Shown: positions 1 to 8,266, counted from the stretch's first letter. The stretch: DNA of 58,793 bases from Bacteroidales bacterium UBA3816 (GCA_002368955.1 DFDY01000125.1:20049-78841); one strand, 5' to 3'. The notes: generated from the letters alone by a model not told the origin. Numbers and translations are program-made.

Positions 1-50
1 ACGTTTTGTCGCTCCCAAGCAGCCCCTAAAGAATACGTTTTGTCGCTCCC
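1..50. repeat. Two 16-bp direct repeats
   Basis: The sequence ACGTTTTGTCGCTCCC occurs at 1-16 and again at 35-50, a period of 34 bp. It lies downstream of the terminator of the primase operon, inside the mobile element. The window edge cuts the region, so more copies may precede it. Such spacing could mean iteron-like or protein-binding repeats, but two copies are too few to decide. Confidence 0.6.
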
Positions 51-78
51 GGTCGCCAACTATCGGTGCCAGAGGCAG

Positions 79-109
79 AAAAAAAGCCCCCGGAACTCGT
101 CCGGAGGCC
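79..109 (-). terminator. Rho-independent terminator of the primase operon
   Basis: On the minus strand an 8-bp stem (GCCTCCGG with CCGGGGGC, 7-nt loop) is followed directly by seven T residues. It sits 35 bp past the stop codon of the primase-helicase gene and closes the leftward operon. Confidence 0.85.
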
Positions 110-143
110 ATCCTAAAAACACTATAGACATCCCGAAAGGGCC

Positions 144-3100
144 TTAGGCTGGCGTACTTTCGAAGGGTTGTTCTGAAATGGTGATGTACTCCACCCCGCT
201 GCTCTTGTCGTGTCCGGGGCGGTCATGGGAGTCGTGCATGATCTGAGGATTGAGGCTGTAGCCGAAGTAGCGGCAGAACAGTATCAGCCGTTGCCAGAAC
301 TTCTGCGGGGTGATGTACTGCAGCTCGCGCCGGTTGACACTCTCTTTGTAGCTCTCGAAGAGTTTCTGCCGCTCGATGCGGTTGCGCAGCTCGGTGCCGG
401 CAGTCTCGTAGGGATTGTCTTCGTCGATGCGGTAGTAGTCCATGATCCAGCGGTAGAATCCCTCGGTCATTTGCTGGCGTATCTGTCGTTTCTCCAGATT
501 CTCGCACGGAGCCTCTATCAGGCCGCTGCCGTTCACGCCCCAGTGGTTGTGCTGGGCCTCGAAGTACAGCTGCAGACACTCGGCCATGAAGTTGTAGAAG
601 AGATTCCATTGCTCCGCGTCCCAGTACTCGCTGAAGAACTGGCACCCGAATTCGGCTTCGGGCTTGAAGGTGTCGTCGAAGTAATTGCTGAAGGCTATCT
701 TGAACTGGCGGTCGCGGGCACTGCCGGTGTTGTTGTTGAGGGTGTGGTTGGTGGTGATGTAGAATTTAGGTTTCTTGTGGCCCTCCAGGCTGAAGCGTTT
801 GGTGCCCTTGCCGTTGACGATGACGCTGGAGGTGATGGAGGGGAAGAGCCGTTCGAAGTCGAAATTGATGTCGATGTCGTCCAGCGTGATTACCCTCGTC
901 TGCGGTGTCACCTGCTCCAGGGCAAAGCGGTCGCCCACCAGGTCCAGTCCCTTGGCCGGGATGGTCACCACGTTTATCATCTGCTCCAGGGCCACGCTGA
1001 TGAGCGACTTGCCGCTACGGCCCTGGCTCTCGCAAACGGCACTGATGCGCTCGTCCAGAGCTATGACGGCCTTGGTTACGGCGGGGTTGTGGTATTGGTG
1101 CAGCAGGTAGCCGATGGCCGTCATCTTCGACAGCAGGTGCATCTTGTATTCTTCTGGGTCTAGAGTCAGGCCGTCATATTCCGGTTTCAGCCTGCGGTCT
1201 TCGTCCATTTTCTTGTCCCAGTCGAACCAGCTGGTGAGGATGAGGAACCTCAGGAAGTCGCAGTTCTCAGCCTCGTCGCCCAGGCTGATCTGAAAGCCTT
1301 CATCGGTGTGGCTGACGGTCACCAGTCGTCCCTTCAGGGTGTGGGCATCGAAGGGTATCAGGTCTTGCTGCCAATAGTTGAAAGGGCTGCAGCTCAGGTC
1401 GTGTTCCACGATGCCTTCATTGCTCACCTCCCAGTATTTAGTCTTGAACAGCAGCACCTGCCTTTCTCTTTCCGGAGTGGGAAATTCAGGCTGGAAGACC
1501 GACACCAGGCTCATGTTGGCCGGGCCGAGGTAGTTGGTGTGGTTTCGATAGATCATGTTCAGGGCCTCTTTGTTGCAGATCTGTCTGGCCAGGTCTACTA
1601 CCTGGTCGCGCATTTCGATGGGCAGCGCCCGCTCTATCCGTTGTCCGGTGAGGTGCACCAGGCTGTGTTCACCATTTTCTTCCACGTAGCGATGGTAGCC
1701 GCGGTTTTCGAGGAAGTGCACCAGGTTAACGAGGTCGAACTTGTAGTCCACGTATCGGCTGCCGTCTCTGGCCGTGCGCTCTATCTCGGTCCAGAAGGTC
1801 TCGTCGTCAAGCAGTTCCTGCGCCAGTTCTTTCTTTCCCTCTTCGTTCACACGCCACAGGTTGCGGAAGGCTTTGAAGGTTTCCTGCCCCTTCAGCTGTT
1901 CGAAATGTTTGGCCAAGAACTCGTCCACGTTGCCCAGCCCCCACAGCTTTTGAAGCTTGGCATCGGTGATGGTGGATATCTTGATGATGTCGAAGAGTTC
2001 TGTCTGGCCGCCGGCGGCCACGTTGTTGGTTCCCTCGGCTATCAGCTGTTTGTAGCGGTCGGTGTTCGGCCTCATCATCATCAGCTGGTCGTCCACGCCT
2101 TTCTGCTCGCCTTTGCCCAGCACCAGGTACACCTCTACGTCTATATTGCGGTTCTTCAGGGTCTGGAACCAGTCGCGGAAGTTGCGGGCGGCCGCGAAGA
2201 AGGCCCGCGGCCGCATGGTGGCATCTTTCTCGGGATCCAGGTGGTGGGAGAGGTCGTTCCAGTCGGCATCCATGATGAAGTACACCCGCCGCACGTGGCA
2301 TTGCTCGATTACCCGCACGACGGATTCGGGGAACTGGTGATCTCTTCCGGCCATGCTGTTGATGCCGCTCATGCCGAAGGCCGGACCAACGTATTTGCTC
2401 ACTGCCTCGGCCTTTTTCTCGCCTTCGGTGAAATAGAGGTCGGGCAGCTGTTCGGCCTTACGATAGGCCCTGCGCAGTGCCTCGGGGACATACAGCATCA
2501 CGCTGCTGCCTGCCGGGCTCTTGTACTTGCACATTGTTCCATCGCGCAGAAGGTGGCTCTCAGGGAACTGCCAGCGCACACGGAAGTAAGGCTTTTCCAC
2601 GCCTTTCTGCTCGCCTTTGCCCTTGCGCTTGTCGGTATATGTCATCGGTTTTCCATCCAGGTTAAGGTACTGGATGACCATGTCGTCGCCTGTGGTGGTG
2701 ATGTTGCCGTAGGCATCCACTGTGCCGGCAAAGATGGGGCTGGCCTGCCGGTCTACGCCGTCTTCTTTCCAGATGGCCCGCACGTCGCGCACGCTCAGGC
2801 CGGAGGCCTCCAGCTGCCGGGTGCAGAAGCTCTTGGCCTTGGCGGGTGTGGTGGCCTTGCTGTCGGGCAGGGTGCCGGTTGGATAATCTTTATCGGGTAT
2901 GGTGATGCCGAAGTCTTGGGCCAGCATCGCTATCACATCCTTCCACTCCATCTTCTTGGTGTCCATCAGCAGCTGCACGGGGGTCTTCGCCCCGTAGCCA
3001 CATTTGAAGCACTTCACTATTCCCTTGCTGGGGGCATACTCAAGGCGGCCGTCGTTGCAGAACGGGCATTCGTAGTGGTGGCGTTTGCCGTCTTTGTGGT

Positions 3101-3179
3101 TGTTGAAGTATTTGCCCAGCACGGCCTCCATGGTGGCCGCGTCGAGGATCTTTTGTTTGGTTTCTTCGTCTAGATACAT
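144..3179 (-). CDS. Mobile-element DNA primase-helicase (CHC2 zinc finger, TOPRIM, SF3-like ATPase)
   Basis: This 1011-residue protein most likely primes and unwinds DNA for replication of the mobile element. Near the N-terminus is a CHC2-type zinc ribbon, with CPFC at 38-41 and CFKC at 57-60. A TOPRIM-like segment follows, with E252 in FTEGEKKAEA and the acidic pair D304/D306 in FIMDADWND. The C-terminal half carries a Walker A motif GRSGKS (720-725), a Walker B strand VITLDDID (763-770) and a sensor-type ITTN (808-811). This layout resembles the primase-helicases of Bacteroidales phages and integrative elements. It is the last gene of a leftward operon of small unknown genes and is followed by a terminator. 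The ATG at 3179 is 4 bp after the preceding stop. The family assignment rests on motifs read by eye; the role in element replication is inferred. Confidence 0.85.
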   Translation of the reverse strand: MYLDEETKQKILDAATMEAVLGKYFNNHKDGKRHHYECPFCNDGRLEYAPSKGIVKCFKCGYGAKTPVQLLMDTKKMEWKDVIAMLAQDFGITIPDKDYPTGTLPDSKATTPAKAKSFCTRQLEASGLSVRDVRAIWKEDGVDRQASPIFAGTVDAYGNITTTGDDMVIQYLNLDGKPMTYTDKRKGKGEQKGVEKPYFRVRWQFPESHLLRDGTMCKYKSPAGSSVMLYVPEALRRAYRKAEQLPDLYFTEGEKKAEAVSKYVGPAFGMSGINSMAGRDHQFPESVVRVIEQCHVRRVYFIMDADWNDLSHHLDPEKDATMRPRAFFAAARNFRDWFQTLKNRNIDVEVYLVLGKGEQKGVDDQLMMMRPNTDRYKQLIAEGTNNVAAGGQTELFDIIKISTITDAKLQKLWGLGNVDEFLAKHFEQLKGQETFKAFRNLWRVNEEGKKELAQELLDDETFWTEIERTARDGSRYVDYKFDLVNLVHFLENRGYHRYVEENGEHSLVHLTGQRIERALPIEMRDQVVDLARQICNKEALNMIYRNHTNYLGPANMSLVSVFQPEFPTPERERQVLLFKTKYWEVSNEGIVEHDLSCSPFNYWQQDLIPFDAHTLKGRLVTVSHTDEGFQISLGDEAENCDFLRFLILTSWFDWDKKMDEDRRLKPEYDGLTLDPEEYKMHLLSKMTAIGYLLHQYHNPAVTKAVIALDERISAVCESQGRSGKSLISVALEQMINVVTIPAKGLDLVGDRFALEQVTPQTRVITLDDIDINFDFERLFPSITSSVIVNGKGTKRFSLEGHKKPKFYITTNHTLNNNTGSARDRQFKIAFSNYFDDTFKPEAEFGCQFFSEYWDAEQWNLFYNFMAECLQLYFEAQHNHWGVNGSGLIEAPCENLEKRQIRQQMTEGFYRWIMDYYRIDEDNPYETAGTELRNRIERQKLFESYKESVNRRELQYITPQKFWQRLILFCRYFGYSLNPQIMHDSHDRPGHDKSSGVEYITISEQPFESTPA

Positions 3180-3183
3180 GGTG

Positions 3184-3432
3184 CTATAGCTCCCTGAAGT
3201 GTTTGTTGCGATTGAGGTCTACGCCGCGTTCGGCCAGTCGTTGGCGTGCGCGTGCGCACGAGTCGTGGATGACGTTCCTGTAGTAGTACGGAACATGCTG
3301 TATGTCCTTATTGTTTCGGATGAGCCAGTATTCCTTAGCGGTCTTCAGCGCGTAGCCGAATTCGGCTTCTATGATGCAGGGCATCTCAGTGTCGATTACG
3401 CCCACGTCAAAAATATCAAGTTGGATTCCCAT
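3184..3432 (-). CDS. Small hypothetical protein of the mobile element
   Basis: An 82-residue soluble protein of unknown function. It is rich in charged and aromatic residues and has no signal peptide or membrane segment. It ends 4 bp before the primase-helicase start, so the two are probably co-transcribed and perhaps translationally coupled. The middle (NKDIQHVPYYYRNVIHDSC) and the basic C-terminus give no family I recognise. Position suggests a replication accessory or element-maintenance role, but this is only context. Confidence 0.6.
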   Translation of the reverse strand: MGIQLDIFDVGVIDTEMPCIIEAEFGYALKTAKEYWLIRNNKDIQHVPYYYRNVIHDSCARARQRLAERGVDLNRNKHFREL

Positions 3433-3553
3433 GTCTTAGTGTTTTTTTAGTTTATCTGCTCCTCCTGCCGGATCTGCCCCGGCCGTTTACTAGTACTAGT
3501 GTGCCGCCTGGCTCGCACAAAGAGGAGGAAGCCCAAATCATGAAAGAAAGTGA

Positions 3554-4168
3554 TTACTCTTGTTGGCACTGGACCTCGTTGGAGGGTATCGCCATTTCGG
3601 AATTAGGAGCAGTACAGTCCGGCGTCTCTTCGGCTCGGGCCGGCTCACCGGCTGCCGGCTCGGCATCGTTTCCGCCCATTCTCTTCGTGACTTCGAGAAA
3701 ACTGCGATGGTTCATCGAGAGGAAGCTGATGCGCAGCTCCTCTATTTGTTCTTCCGTCATTCCGGGCAGGCCCAGGCCAGACACTGTGGAGATGTGCTGC
3801 AGCAGCTTGTGCAGCTCGTTGGTGCTACGGGTCAATTCTTTTGCGTGGCCATTGCAGGCAGCCATTTGGTTGAGGATACCGGTTGTTATGCCAACGATCG
3901 GCCGCACGTTGTCGTTGATCATCTTGCGGTCCTGGTGGGCGATGTCCTGTCCCGACTTGACGGCCTCTTTCAGGGCTTCGGCACTGGCCAGCAGCTGTGC
4001 CATTGATTTGTTGTGGTCGGCATGGATCTGCGACAGCTCGTAGTTCAAGCCGTGCACCTGGCTCTCCAGGTCTTGGAGTTTCTGGTTGCGTTTTTCGTCT
4101 TTCATCGCAAGGTTAATCACCATCAGGATGGCGAACATTGCGCAGATGATAATGAATGAATGATACAT
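3554..4168 (-). CDS. Membrane-anchored coiled-coil protein of the mobile element
   Basis: A 204-residue protein. Residues 3-21 (HSFIIICAMFAILMVINLA) form one N-terminal membrane segment. A long region with heptad-like spacing follows (about 25-125: LQDLESQVHGLNYELSQI and onward), predicted to be coiled coil. The C-terminal 40 residues are Glu/Ala/Pro rich and probably disordered. The build is that of a tethered structural or entry-exclusion-like protein, but no family is recognised. It belongs to the leftward operon. The 120-bp gap to the next gene holds only a doubtful 29-codon frame. Confidence 0.6.
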   Translation of the reverse strand: MYHSFIIICAMFAILMVINLAMKDEKRNQKLQDLESQVHGLNYELSQIHADHNKSMAQLLASAEALKEAVKSGQDIAHQDRKMINDNVRPIVGITTGILNQMAACNGHAKELTRSTNELHKLLQHISTVSGLGLPGMTEEQIEELRISFLSMNHRSFLEVTKRMGGNDAEPAAGEPARAEETPDCTAPNSEMAIPSNEVQCQQE

Positions 4169-4210
4169 GATAAATAAAATTTAGATTGGTTAATAAAAAG
4201 TGTTTTCTTG

Positions 4211-4468
4211 TCAATTCTGCCACCACTTGCGGCTGTTGTCTACTTCGCGCTGGGGGAATCGTACGCCCTTCAGCCGCACGTTGTGCTGCCTCACGGTCAT
4301 TAGTTTCCCTATTTGATGCCCGAGCAGAGGCTGCAGCAGCCGCACTCGGTAGCTCTGTGATGTCTGCCCCACAATCTCGACCAATACCACATATTGGTTG
4401 AACGTCCCGTCGTAGTTGCGGGTGCGGTGGGTGTAGAAGCCCTGAGGGGCTGTGGTCGTCGAGGTCAT
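4211..4468 (-). CDS. Small hypothetical protein of the mobile element
   Basis: An 85-residue, probably soluble protein with alternating beta-like stretches (QYVVLVEIVG, YRVRLLQPLL, HNVRLKGVRF) that suggest a small beta barrel. Its ATG overlaps the stop of the upstream gene by 4 bp (ATGA), the usual sign of translational coupling. A longer frame on the same strand (132 codons from 4511) was rejected because it is arginine-rich and overlaps both neighbours. The function is unknown. Confidence 0.6.
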   Translation of the reverse strand: MTSTTTAPQGFYTHRTRNYDGTFNQYVVLVEIVGQTSQSYRVRLLQPLLGHQIGKLMTVRQHNVRLKGVRFPQREVDNSRKWWQN

Positions 4469-4713
4469 GGTTGGTTGTTTTTAATTTTGAACATTTTGTC
4501 GTTCCGCTCAAAGGTCTTCAGGTAGCATGGACGGAACATCATCAGGCGGTTCTCCCATAGATAGCGGTAGATCTCTATGCTCTCCGGGGGTAAGCCTATA
4601 CCGCCTGAACGGGCTATGCGCAGCAGCTTAACCTGGTCGATGCCGAACTGCTCCCTCGCCATCTGGGCCCAGCCCCGGCTGAAGACCAATTCATATTTTC
4701 TTTTCTCTGCCAT
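4465..4713 (-). CDS. Small hypothetical protein of the mobile element
   Basis: An 82-residue basic protein, likely helical (EQFGIDQVKLLRIARSGGIG), with no signal peptide. It could bind nucleic acid, but no helix-turn-helix can be called with confidence. It sits in the middle of the leftward operon, 22 bp after the preceding gene, and overlaps the next gene by 4 bp. Confidence 0.6.
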   Translation of the reverse strand: MAEKRKYELVFSRGWAQMAREQFGIDQVKLLRIARSGGIGLPPESIEIYRYLWENRLMMFRPCYLKTFERNDKMFKIKNNQP

Positions 4714-4735
4714 AATTCATTTTATTTAGTAGTTC

Positions 4736-5209
4736 TCAGATCTTTTCAAAAACAACGCCAGTGGCATCCGACCTGGTGAAGCCGTAACAATATTGCTCAG
4801 GGCACTTGCTCTCTCCAGCAAAGTAACAACCAAGACAGTGATTGACCTCCTTTACTACTTTGAACGTCTTGCCTTGGTGTTCAAATGTGCCCCCAATGGG
4901 GACGTCTTTGGCTTGCCGGTCGATCTCCTGGGCTTGTGTCCATACCATATCGGGCTCTAGATCTTTGGGGAGTGTCTTGGGCTTGTCCAGTATGGCGATG
5001 AGGGTGGCACCGGACATGATGACCTTGTATAGCTCTTCCGAGTCTAGGTCCGAATCATAGAGGTCTGGTAGTACTTGTTCCGGACTGGCGAGCATATACC
5101 ATTTCCCCTTCTGGATCGGCAGTGCCCGCACTTCGTCTGTCAGGGGCACGAATGCCGGTTCCGGATTGGCCTTGATGTGGTGGATCTTGCTTCCTCCTGT
5201 GCTATTCAT
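4736..5209 (-). CDS. Hypothetical protein with a C-terminal cysteine cluster
   Basis: A 157-residue soluble protein. The C-terminal third has four cysteines in a compact pattern (HCLGCYF, then KCPEQYC, about residues 123-140), which could bind a metal. A short beta-rich stretch precedes it (GGTFEHQGKTFKVVKE). The N-terminal two thirds give no family. The start at 5209 overlaps the upstream stop in an ATGA junction, so the gene is part of the element operon. Confidence 0.6.
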   Translation of the reverse strand: MNSTGGSKIHHIKANPEPAFVPLTDEVRALPIQKGKWYMLASPEQVLPDLYDSDLDSEELYKVIMSGATLIAILDKPKTLPKDLEPDMVWTQAQEIDRQAKDVPIGGTFEHQGKTFKVVKEVNHCLGCYFAGESKCPEQYCYGFTRSDATGVVFEKI

Positions 5210-5544
5210 GCTTCACCCCCTTTCGAATCTACCATCATTTCGAGGGTCTTGTAGGTCTGTCTTACCTTCTCGATATGGAACGTGAACACATATTGGTCGT
5301 CAACCTTGCGCTCATCGTTGTAACAAGCCACGAAGTTGCCATCCTTTCTTACTTCGAGACGCTTTGTGCGCGGGTATGTCTTGTTCAGTTCGTCCACCTT
5401 CTGTTGGATCTCCTTCATGAGTTCCTCTACAGCGGCATCGTCGGGGATAAGCGTCTGCCGGAATTCGGTGACGAACGACTGCAACTCCTTGCATTTACGG
5501 TTGGCAGGGCTCCAGGTGTTCACTTTGTCAATAAAATACTTCAT
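5206..5544 (-). CDS. Hypothetical protein of the mobile element
   Basis: A 112-residue protein with a helical, charged first half (VEELMKEIQQKVDELNK, heptad-like) and a beta-rich second half (RLEVRKDGNFVACYND, YVFTFHIEKV). The upstream mini-gene supplies a strong GGAGGTGAG ribosome site just before this ATG, and the two overlap by 4 bp at ATGA. No family is recognised. Confidence 0.6.
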   Translation of the reverse strand: MKYFIDKVNTWSPANRKCKELQSFVTEFRQTLIPDDAAVEELMKEIQQKVDELNKTYPRTKRLEVRKDGNFVACYNDERKVDDQYVFTFHIEKVRQTYKTLEMMVDSKGGEA

Positions 5545-5639
5545 TGCTCACCTCCTTCCAAGGCTTCGTAGCGTGAGGGGCGGGATTCGCTGATGTTTTC
5601 GGTTTTTTCCTCTAGAGGGTTTTTCGTGTTTTTGTTCAT
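5541..5639 (-). CDS. Probable 32-residue leader or small protein
   Basis: A short frame begins MNKNTKNPLEEKTENISE and ends GGEQ. It is preceded by an AGGAAG ribosome site 7 bp before the ATG. Its last codons contain the GGAGGTGAG ribosome site of the next gene, and its stop overlaps that gene's start (ATGA). This coupled layout makes real translation likely. The protein is hydrophilic and has no known relative. Confidence 0.45.
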   Translation of the reverse strand: MNKNTKNPLEEKTENISESRPSRYEALEGGEQ

Positions 5640-5675
5640 TTTTTCTTCCTTTCTGTTTGTTTGTTATATTTTAGT

Positions 5676-5942
5676 TTAATCGCTCAGATCTGTGGGCATG
5701 TATAGCCTCCAGCCCGACTCGCGGCGCAGGGCTTCGGCCTGTTCCAGGCGCAGCAGGCGGCTGTCGAGCTGACTGATGAAATCTTGGAGCCTCTTGAACT
5801 CATCGGTCACAAAGGTGTACATGGCCATAGAGCTGCGAACAAGATCTTCGCTCATGGTGCCATCAGTGTCCAGCTCGTAGCAGGTACCTGGCACAGTGGT
5901 GGGCACGATGATGCCGCGACGGTCGATGCAGAAGAAAATCAT
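5676..5942 (-). CDS. Small hypothetical protein of the mobile element
   Basis: An 88-residue protein. The first half is beta-like (IFFCIDRRGIIVPTTVPGT). The second half is a predicted amphipathic helix or coiled coil (TDEFKRLQDFISQLDSRLLR). It overlaps the upstream gene by 4 bp at an ATGA junction. The function is unknown. Confidence 0.55.
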   Translation of the reverse strand: MIFFCIDRRGIIVPTTVPGTCYELDTDGTMSEDLVRSSMAMYTFVTDEFKRLQDFISQLDSRLLRLEQAEALRRESGWRLYMPTDLSD

Positions 5943-6244
5943 GCTGCACCTCCTTCCTGTCTTTTTACATCAAAATACGGCTTTAAGGCTTCTTTTACCT
6001 GTGACACCAAAGGCCTGATGTCCAGGCCGGGTTGGTATTCATGGATGTACTTTTCTAACTCCATTTTTGCCTGTGAAACCGTTCTAAAGGCTGTGCGCAG
6101 CTTATCCTGTTCGGGATTGAGGTTTCCCCAAGTGCTTTCCATGTCATTGTCGGAATGATGGATTATTAGGTCGGATGCCAAAGAGGTAAGCACTGCTGCC
6201 ATCCGGATGTCAGTTGCTCGGTTTATTGTTTTATTGTCTTCCAT
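5939..6244 (-). CDS. First gene of the leftward element operon, hypothetical
   Basis: A 101-residue, probably helical soluble protein (RMAAVLTSLASDLIIHHSDN, KLRTAFRTVSQAKMELEK). It is the promoter-proximal gene of the leftward operon and starts about 90 bp from the divergently transcribed repressor. It should therefore be expressed early and be under the repressor's control. No family is recognised. Confidence 0.6.
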   Translation of the reverse strand: MEDNKTINRATDIRMAAVLTSLASDLIIHHSDNDMESTWGNLNPEQDKLRTAFRTVSQAKMELEKYIHEYQPGLDIRPLVSQVKEALKPYFDVKRQEGGAA

Positions 6245-6279
6245 AGTGTATTATTTTTCCGTATTTGTGTTTTTTGTTG

Positions 6280-6322
6280 TATATTTGTATTCGTTTTGTA
6301 TTCGTTTTGTGGTGCAAAAATA
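6280..6322. promoter_or_regulatory. Divergent promoter and tandem-repeat operator
   Basis: A Bacteroidota -7 box TATATTTG lies at 6280-6287 on the plus strand. A minus-strand -7 box (CAAAAATA on the plus strand) lies at 6315-6322. Between them an 11-bp unit GTATTCGTTTT is repeated head to tail at 6287-6297 and 6298-6308, one helical turn apart. The placement over both start sites suits binding by the adjacent repressor, which would control itself and the leftward operon. Confidence 0.5.
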
Positions 6323-6337
6323 ATAAAAATTTCAATT

Positions 6338-6742
6338 ATGCAAGATAAAAAAGAACGAAAAATTGATGAAATTAAATTAAGATTATTACAATTTGCTGAA
6401 CATCAAGGAATACCAAAGGGGGATTTTTATAAAAAAATATCCGTCCCTCAATCAAATTTTGGTGGAAAAAGTATGGAAAGTAGTCTTTCTTCAGCAAAAA
6501 TAAGCGAAATTTTGATTATATTTCCTGAGCTTTCTGCTGATTGGCTTTTGCTCGAAAAAGGCGAAATGCTCCGGAAAAACAACCTAAAAAACATGGCTGT
6601 GGCCTCTGCACCCCAAGCTAATGCCAGCAATGGCGACATGTCAATCCAGGCACCCGCCGAACTGCTAGCCCTCCTCACCAGCCAACAGGAAACAATCAAG
6701 TCCCTATCCCGCACAATAGAGCATTTAGCCACAGAAAAATAA
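6338..6742 (+). CDS. Phage-type HTH repressor
   Basis: A 134-residue DNA-binding regulator. Residues 9-70 resemble the helix-turn-helix head of Bacteroidales prophage repressors: RLLQFAEHQGIPKGDFYKKI, then a recognition-helix-like stretch, then ISEILIIFPELSADWLLLEK. A polar linker and a C-terminal helical or coiled-coil tail (LTSQQETIKSLSRTIEHL) may mediate dimerisation. The ATG at 6338 was chosen over an upstream frame start at 6296, because that would put the promoter and the 11-bp repeats inside the coding region. Divergent placement from the element operon fits a master switch. The codon use is AT-rich compared with the operon it faces. Confidence 0.7.
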   Translation: MQDKKERKIDEIKLRLLQFAEHQGIPKGDFYKKISVPQSNFGGKSMESSLSSAKISEILIIFPELSADWLLLEKGEMLRKNNLKNMAVASAPQANASNGDMSIQAPAELLALLTSQQETIKSLSRTIEHLATEK

Positions 6743-6768
6743 TTGTTAATAATAAAAATATAAAGATT

Positions 6769-6840
6769 ATGTCTAGCAATTCTAAATCAACCATTATTTC
6801 TTTGGCAGCCGTTGTACTAAAAGAGGAAAATCAACAATGA
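6769..6840 (+). CDS. Possible 23-residue coupled leader ORF
   Basis: A short frame starting MSSNSKSTIISLAAVVLKEE has a TGA stop that overlaps the next ATG (ATGA). An AGAGGAAA ribosome site for the downstream gene sits inside it. It may be a genuine small protein or only a translational lead-in. Confidence 0.3.
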   Translation: MSSNSKSTIISLAAVVLKEENQQ

Positions 6841-7733
6841 GTAAAACACAAGTCAATTTTCAGCACTATAGTTTGGTTAAGACAACCATTAAGGATAAGG
6901 TTAAAGAAGAAGCACCATTTGTCGAGGTCGGCGATTTGCTCGAATTTATATCCTACAAGGATAAGAAAGACCGCAAGTTCAACTTAAAGAACAACAAGAT
7001 TTGTTTCTTAGAGGTTCTAAACATAAAAGAGTACGAAAGGTACCTAGTGTATTATGGTATTTTTGCCGTAGCCAAAAGAGACTACAGGCCACCAATTATA
7101 GACACTGAGGAACTAACCGAAAGAGACAATCCAAGAAGCATGAAGGAGGGTGACAAAGACCGCGTTTATTTCGCTCTAAAAATCGAACTGAACGAGAGAC
7201 CTCTGGTTTCGCTGATTTTACAGAGAACTAGTTCCCGTTTCAATTCCAATAGTTTCAAGAATTACCTTACCTAGTTTTTCAGAGAGATGTACCCAGACGA
7301 AACCTCTTCGGCCATCAGAGTGGATGTTCAAATGTGCAACAGCTTTTTCACAGAAATGCAACGGATGAAAAGAGCTTCCGCTATAGAGGTGAGCTTTGAT
7401 AAGAAAATACTGACTGACAAGTTTTCTTCATTCAGTAAAGACATTATTCATGTCGAGAATAACGTCAAGGTCTCTGTCAAAGCAAAGAGAAAGAAGAATA
7501 TTGAAGAGATGGCTATGGATGCTGCCAATCACATGCATGGAGATAACGAAGACAGCATAACCAATGTCTTTGTGAAGGGATATGACGAGGATGACCACGA
7601 AATGGTCGTAGATATGCAGAAATTGTTCCGCATATCGTCAGATAAGGTTGAGAAGTACGATGGACCGGACGGAACTGGTGAGTTGAATAGTAGGGATATG
7701 TTTAGCCTGCTGTTGGATTATGCGGCCATGTAG
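6837..7733 (+). pseudogene. Cargo protein (DUF6731-like?) interrupted by an in-frame amber codon
   Basis: Two frames, 6837-7274 and 7287-7733, are in the same reading frame and separated by one TAG at 7272-7274. Read through, they give one protein of about 298 residues. The sequence on either side is continuous in character: RFNSNSFKNYLT, the stop, then FFREMYPDE. A single C-to-T change of a CAG codon would explain it. The local pattern LILQR...F..YL-stop-FF is like the LVLQ...F..YLNQF stretch I recall from DUF6731 proteins, where a Gln stands at this spot. That family name is tentative. The alternative is two separate genes, the second starting at the ATG at 7287. The gene is AT-rich and lies between the repressor and the attachment site, a typical cargo position. 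Confidence 0.55.
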
Positions 7734-7738
7734 ACGGC

Positions 7739-8254
7739 TCAGTCTTGTTTTGCCTTAAGCACGAGATACAGATGTAGGGCCACTTCGATTGTCTGGCAGA
7801 TGCAGTAGGTCAATACCATTACCAGGACAAGTACAATGGCGTATGAAGAAAAGATGGTTTTATAGTCAAAGAGCAAAGCAATGAGGGACAAAAGAAGCCC
7901 GAAAGCTGTGCAGAAAGTGGTCCAGGTGATGTCGGCCACAAGAAGGTCGAAAAGCGACTTTTCTTTGCCAAGTGACGTTACTTCTATCGGAGTCTTCTTT
8001 GTCCTGTTAATGTTCTCATTGTTCGAAGACACCAAGAGCGCAAGAACGGCAATTAGGAAGCCAAGTAGAATACCGAGTATGTTGCTGGAAGTACCCATGA
8101 AGGTGAGAACCTTTTTCAGGACAGAAACACCACCATAGCGAAGAATGAAAAAAGCAGTTGCAGATAGGAATAGAGGTATCAACATAGAACGAATAAAATG
8201 TTTTAATCCGTTGAGTTTGAAATAGTCATATAATAAAACAATTACATTTCCCAT
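7739..8254 (-). CDS. Four-helix membrane protein, probable cargo
   Basis: A 171-residue integral membrane protein with about four hydrophobic segments: IPLFLSATAFFILRYGG, ILGILLGFLIAVLALLV, TTFCTAFGLLLSLIALLF, and YAIVLVLVMVLTYCICQTIE. A short cytosolic-type charged loop (NNENINRTKK) lies between. A frame start (GTG) exists at 8296, but a -7 box TACTTTTG lies at 8259-8266, just upstream of the ATG at 8254. I therefore chose the ATG; the mRNA would be almost leaderless. It converges on the broken cargo gene with only 5 bp between stops. The function is unknown. Small membrane proteins next to att sites are often defence or exclusion factors, which is inference only. Confidence 0.55.
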   Translation of the reverse strand: MGNVIVLLYDYFKLNGLKHFIRSMLIPLFLSATAFFILRYGGVSVLKKVLTFMGTSSNILGILLGFLIAVLALLVSSNNENINRTKKTPIEVTSLGKEKSLFDLLVADITWTTFCTAFGLLLSLIALLFDYKTIFSSYAIVLVLVMVLTYCICQTIEVALHLYLVLKAKQD

Positions 8255-8258
8255 GTTG

Positions 8259-8266
8259 CAAAAGTA
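8259..8266 (-). promoter_or_regulatory. -7 promoter box of the membrane protein
   Basis: TACTTTTG on the minus strand, preceded by a T-run, matches the Bacteroidota TAnnTTTG box. It is only about 5 bp from the chosen start codon, implying little or no 5' leader. Confidence 0.45.

Noticed and set aside
210..1163. Long plus-strand frame opposite the primase-helicase
   Set aside because: It is the antisense shadow of a gene with clear motifs; its composition is Val/Leu/Ala-heavy with no domain.
1308..3173. 621-codon plus-strand frame
   Set aside because: It mirrors the primase-helicase; His/Val-rich antisense translation without recognisable motifs.
3452..3541. 29-codon minus-strand frame between element genes
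   Set aside because: No ribosome site, basic low-complexity end, and contains an ACTAGT repeat; not enough to call a gene.
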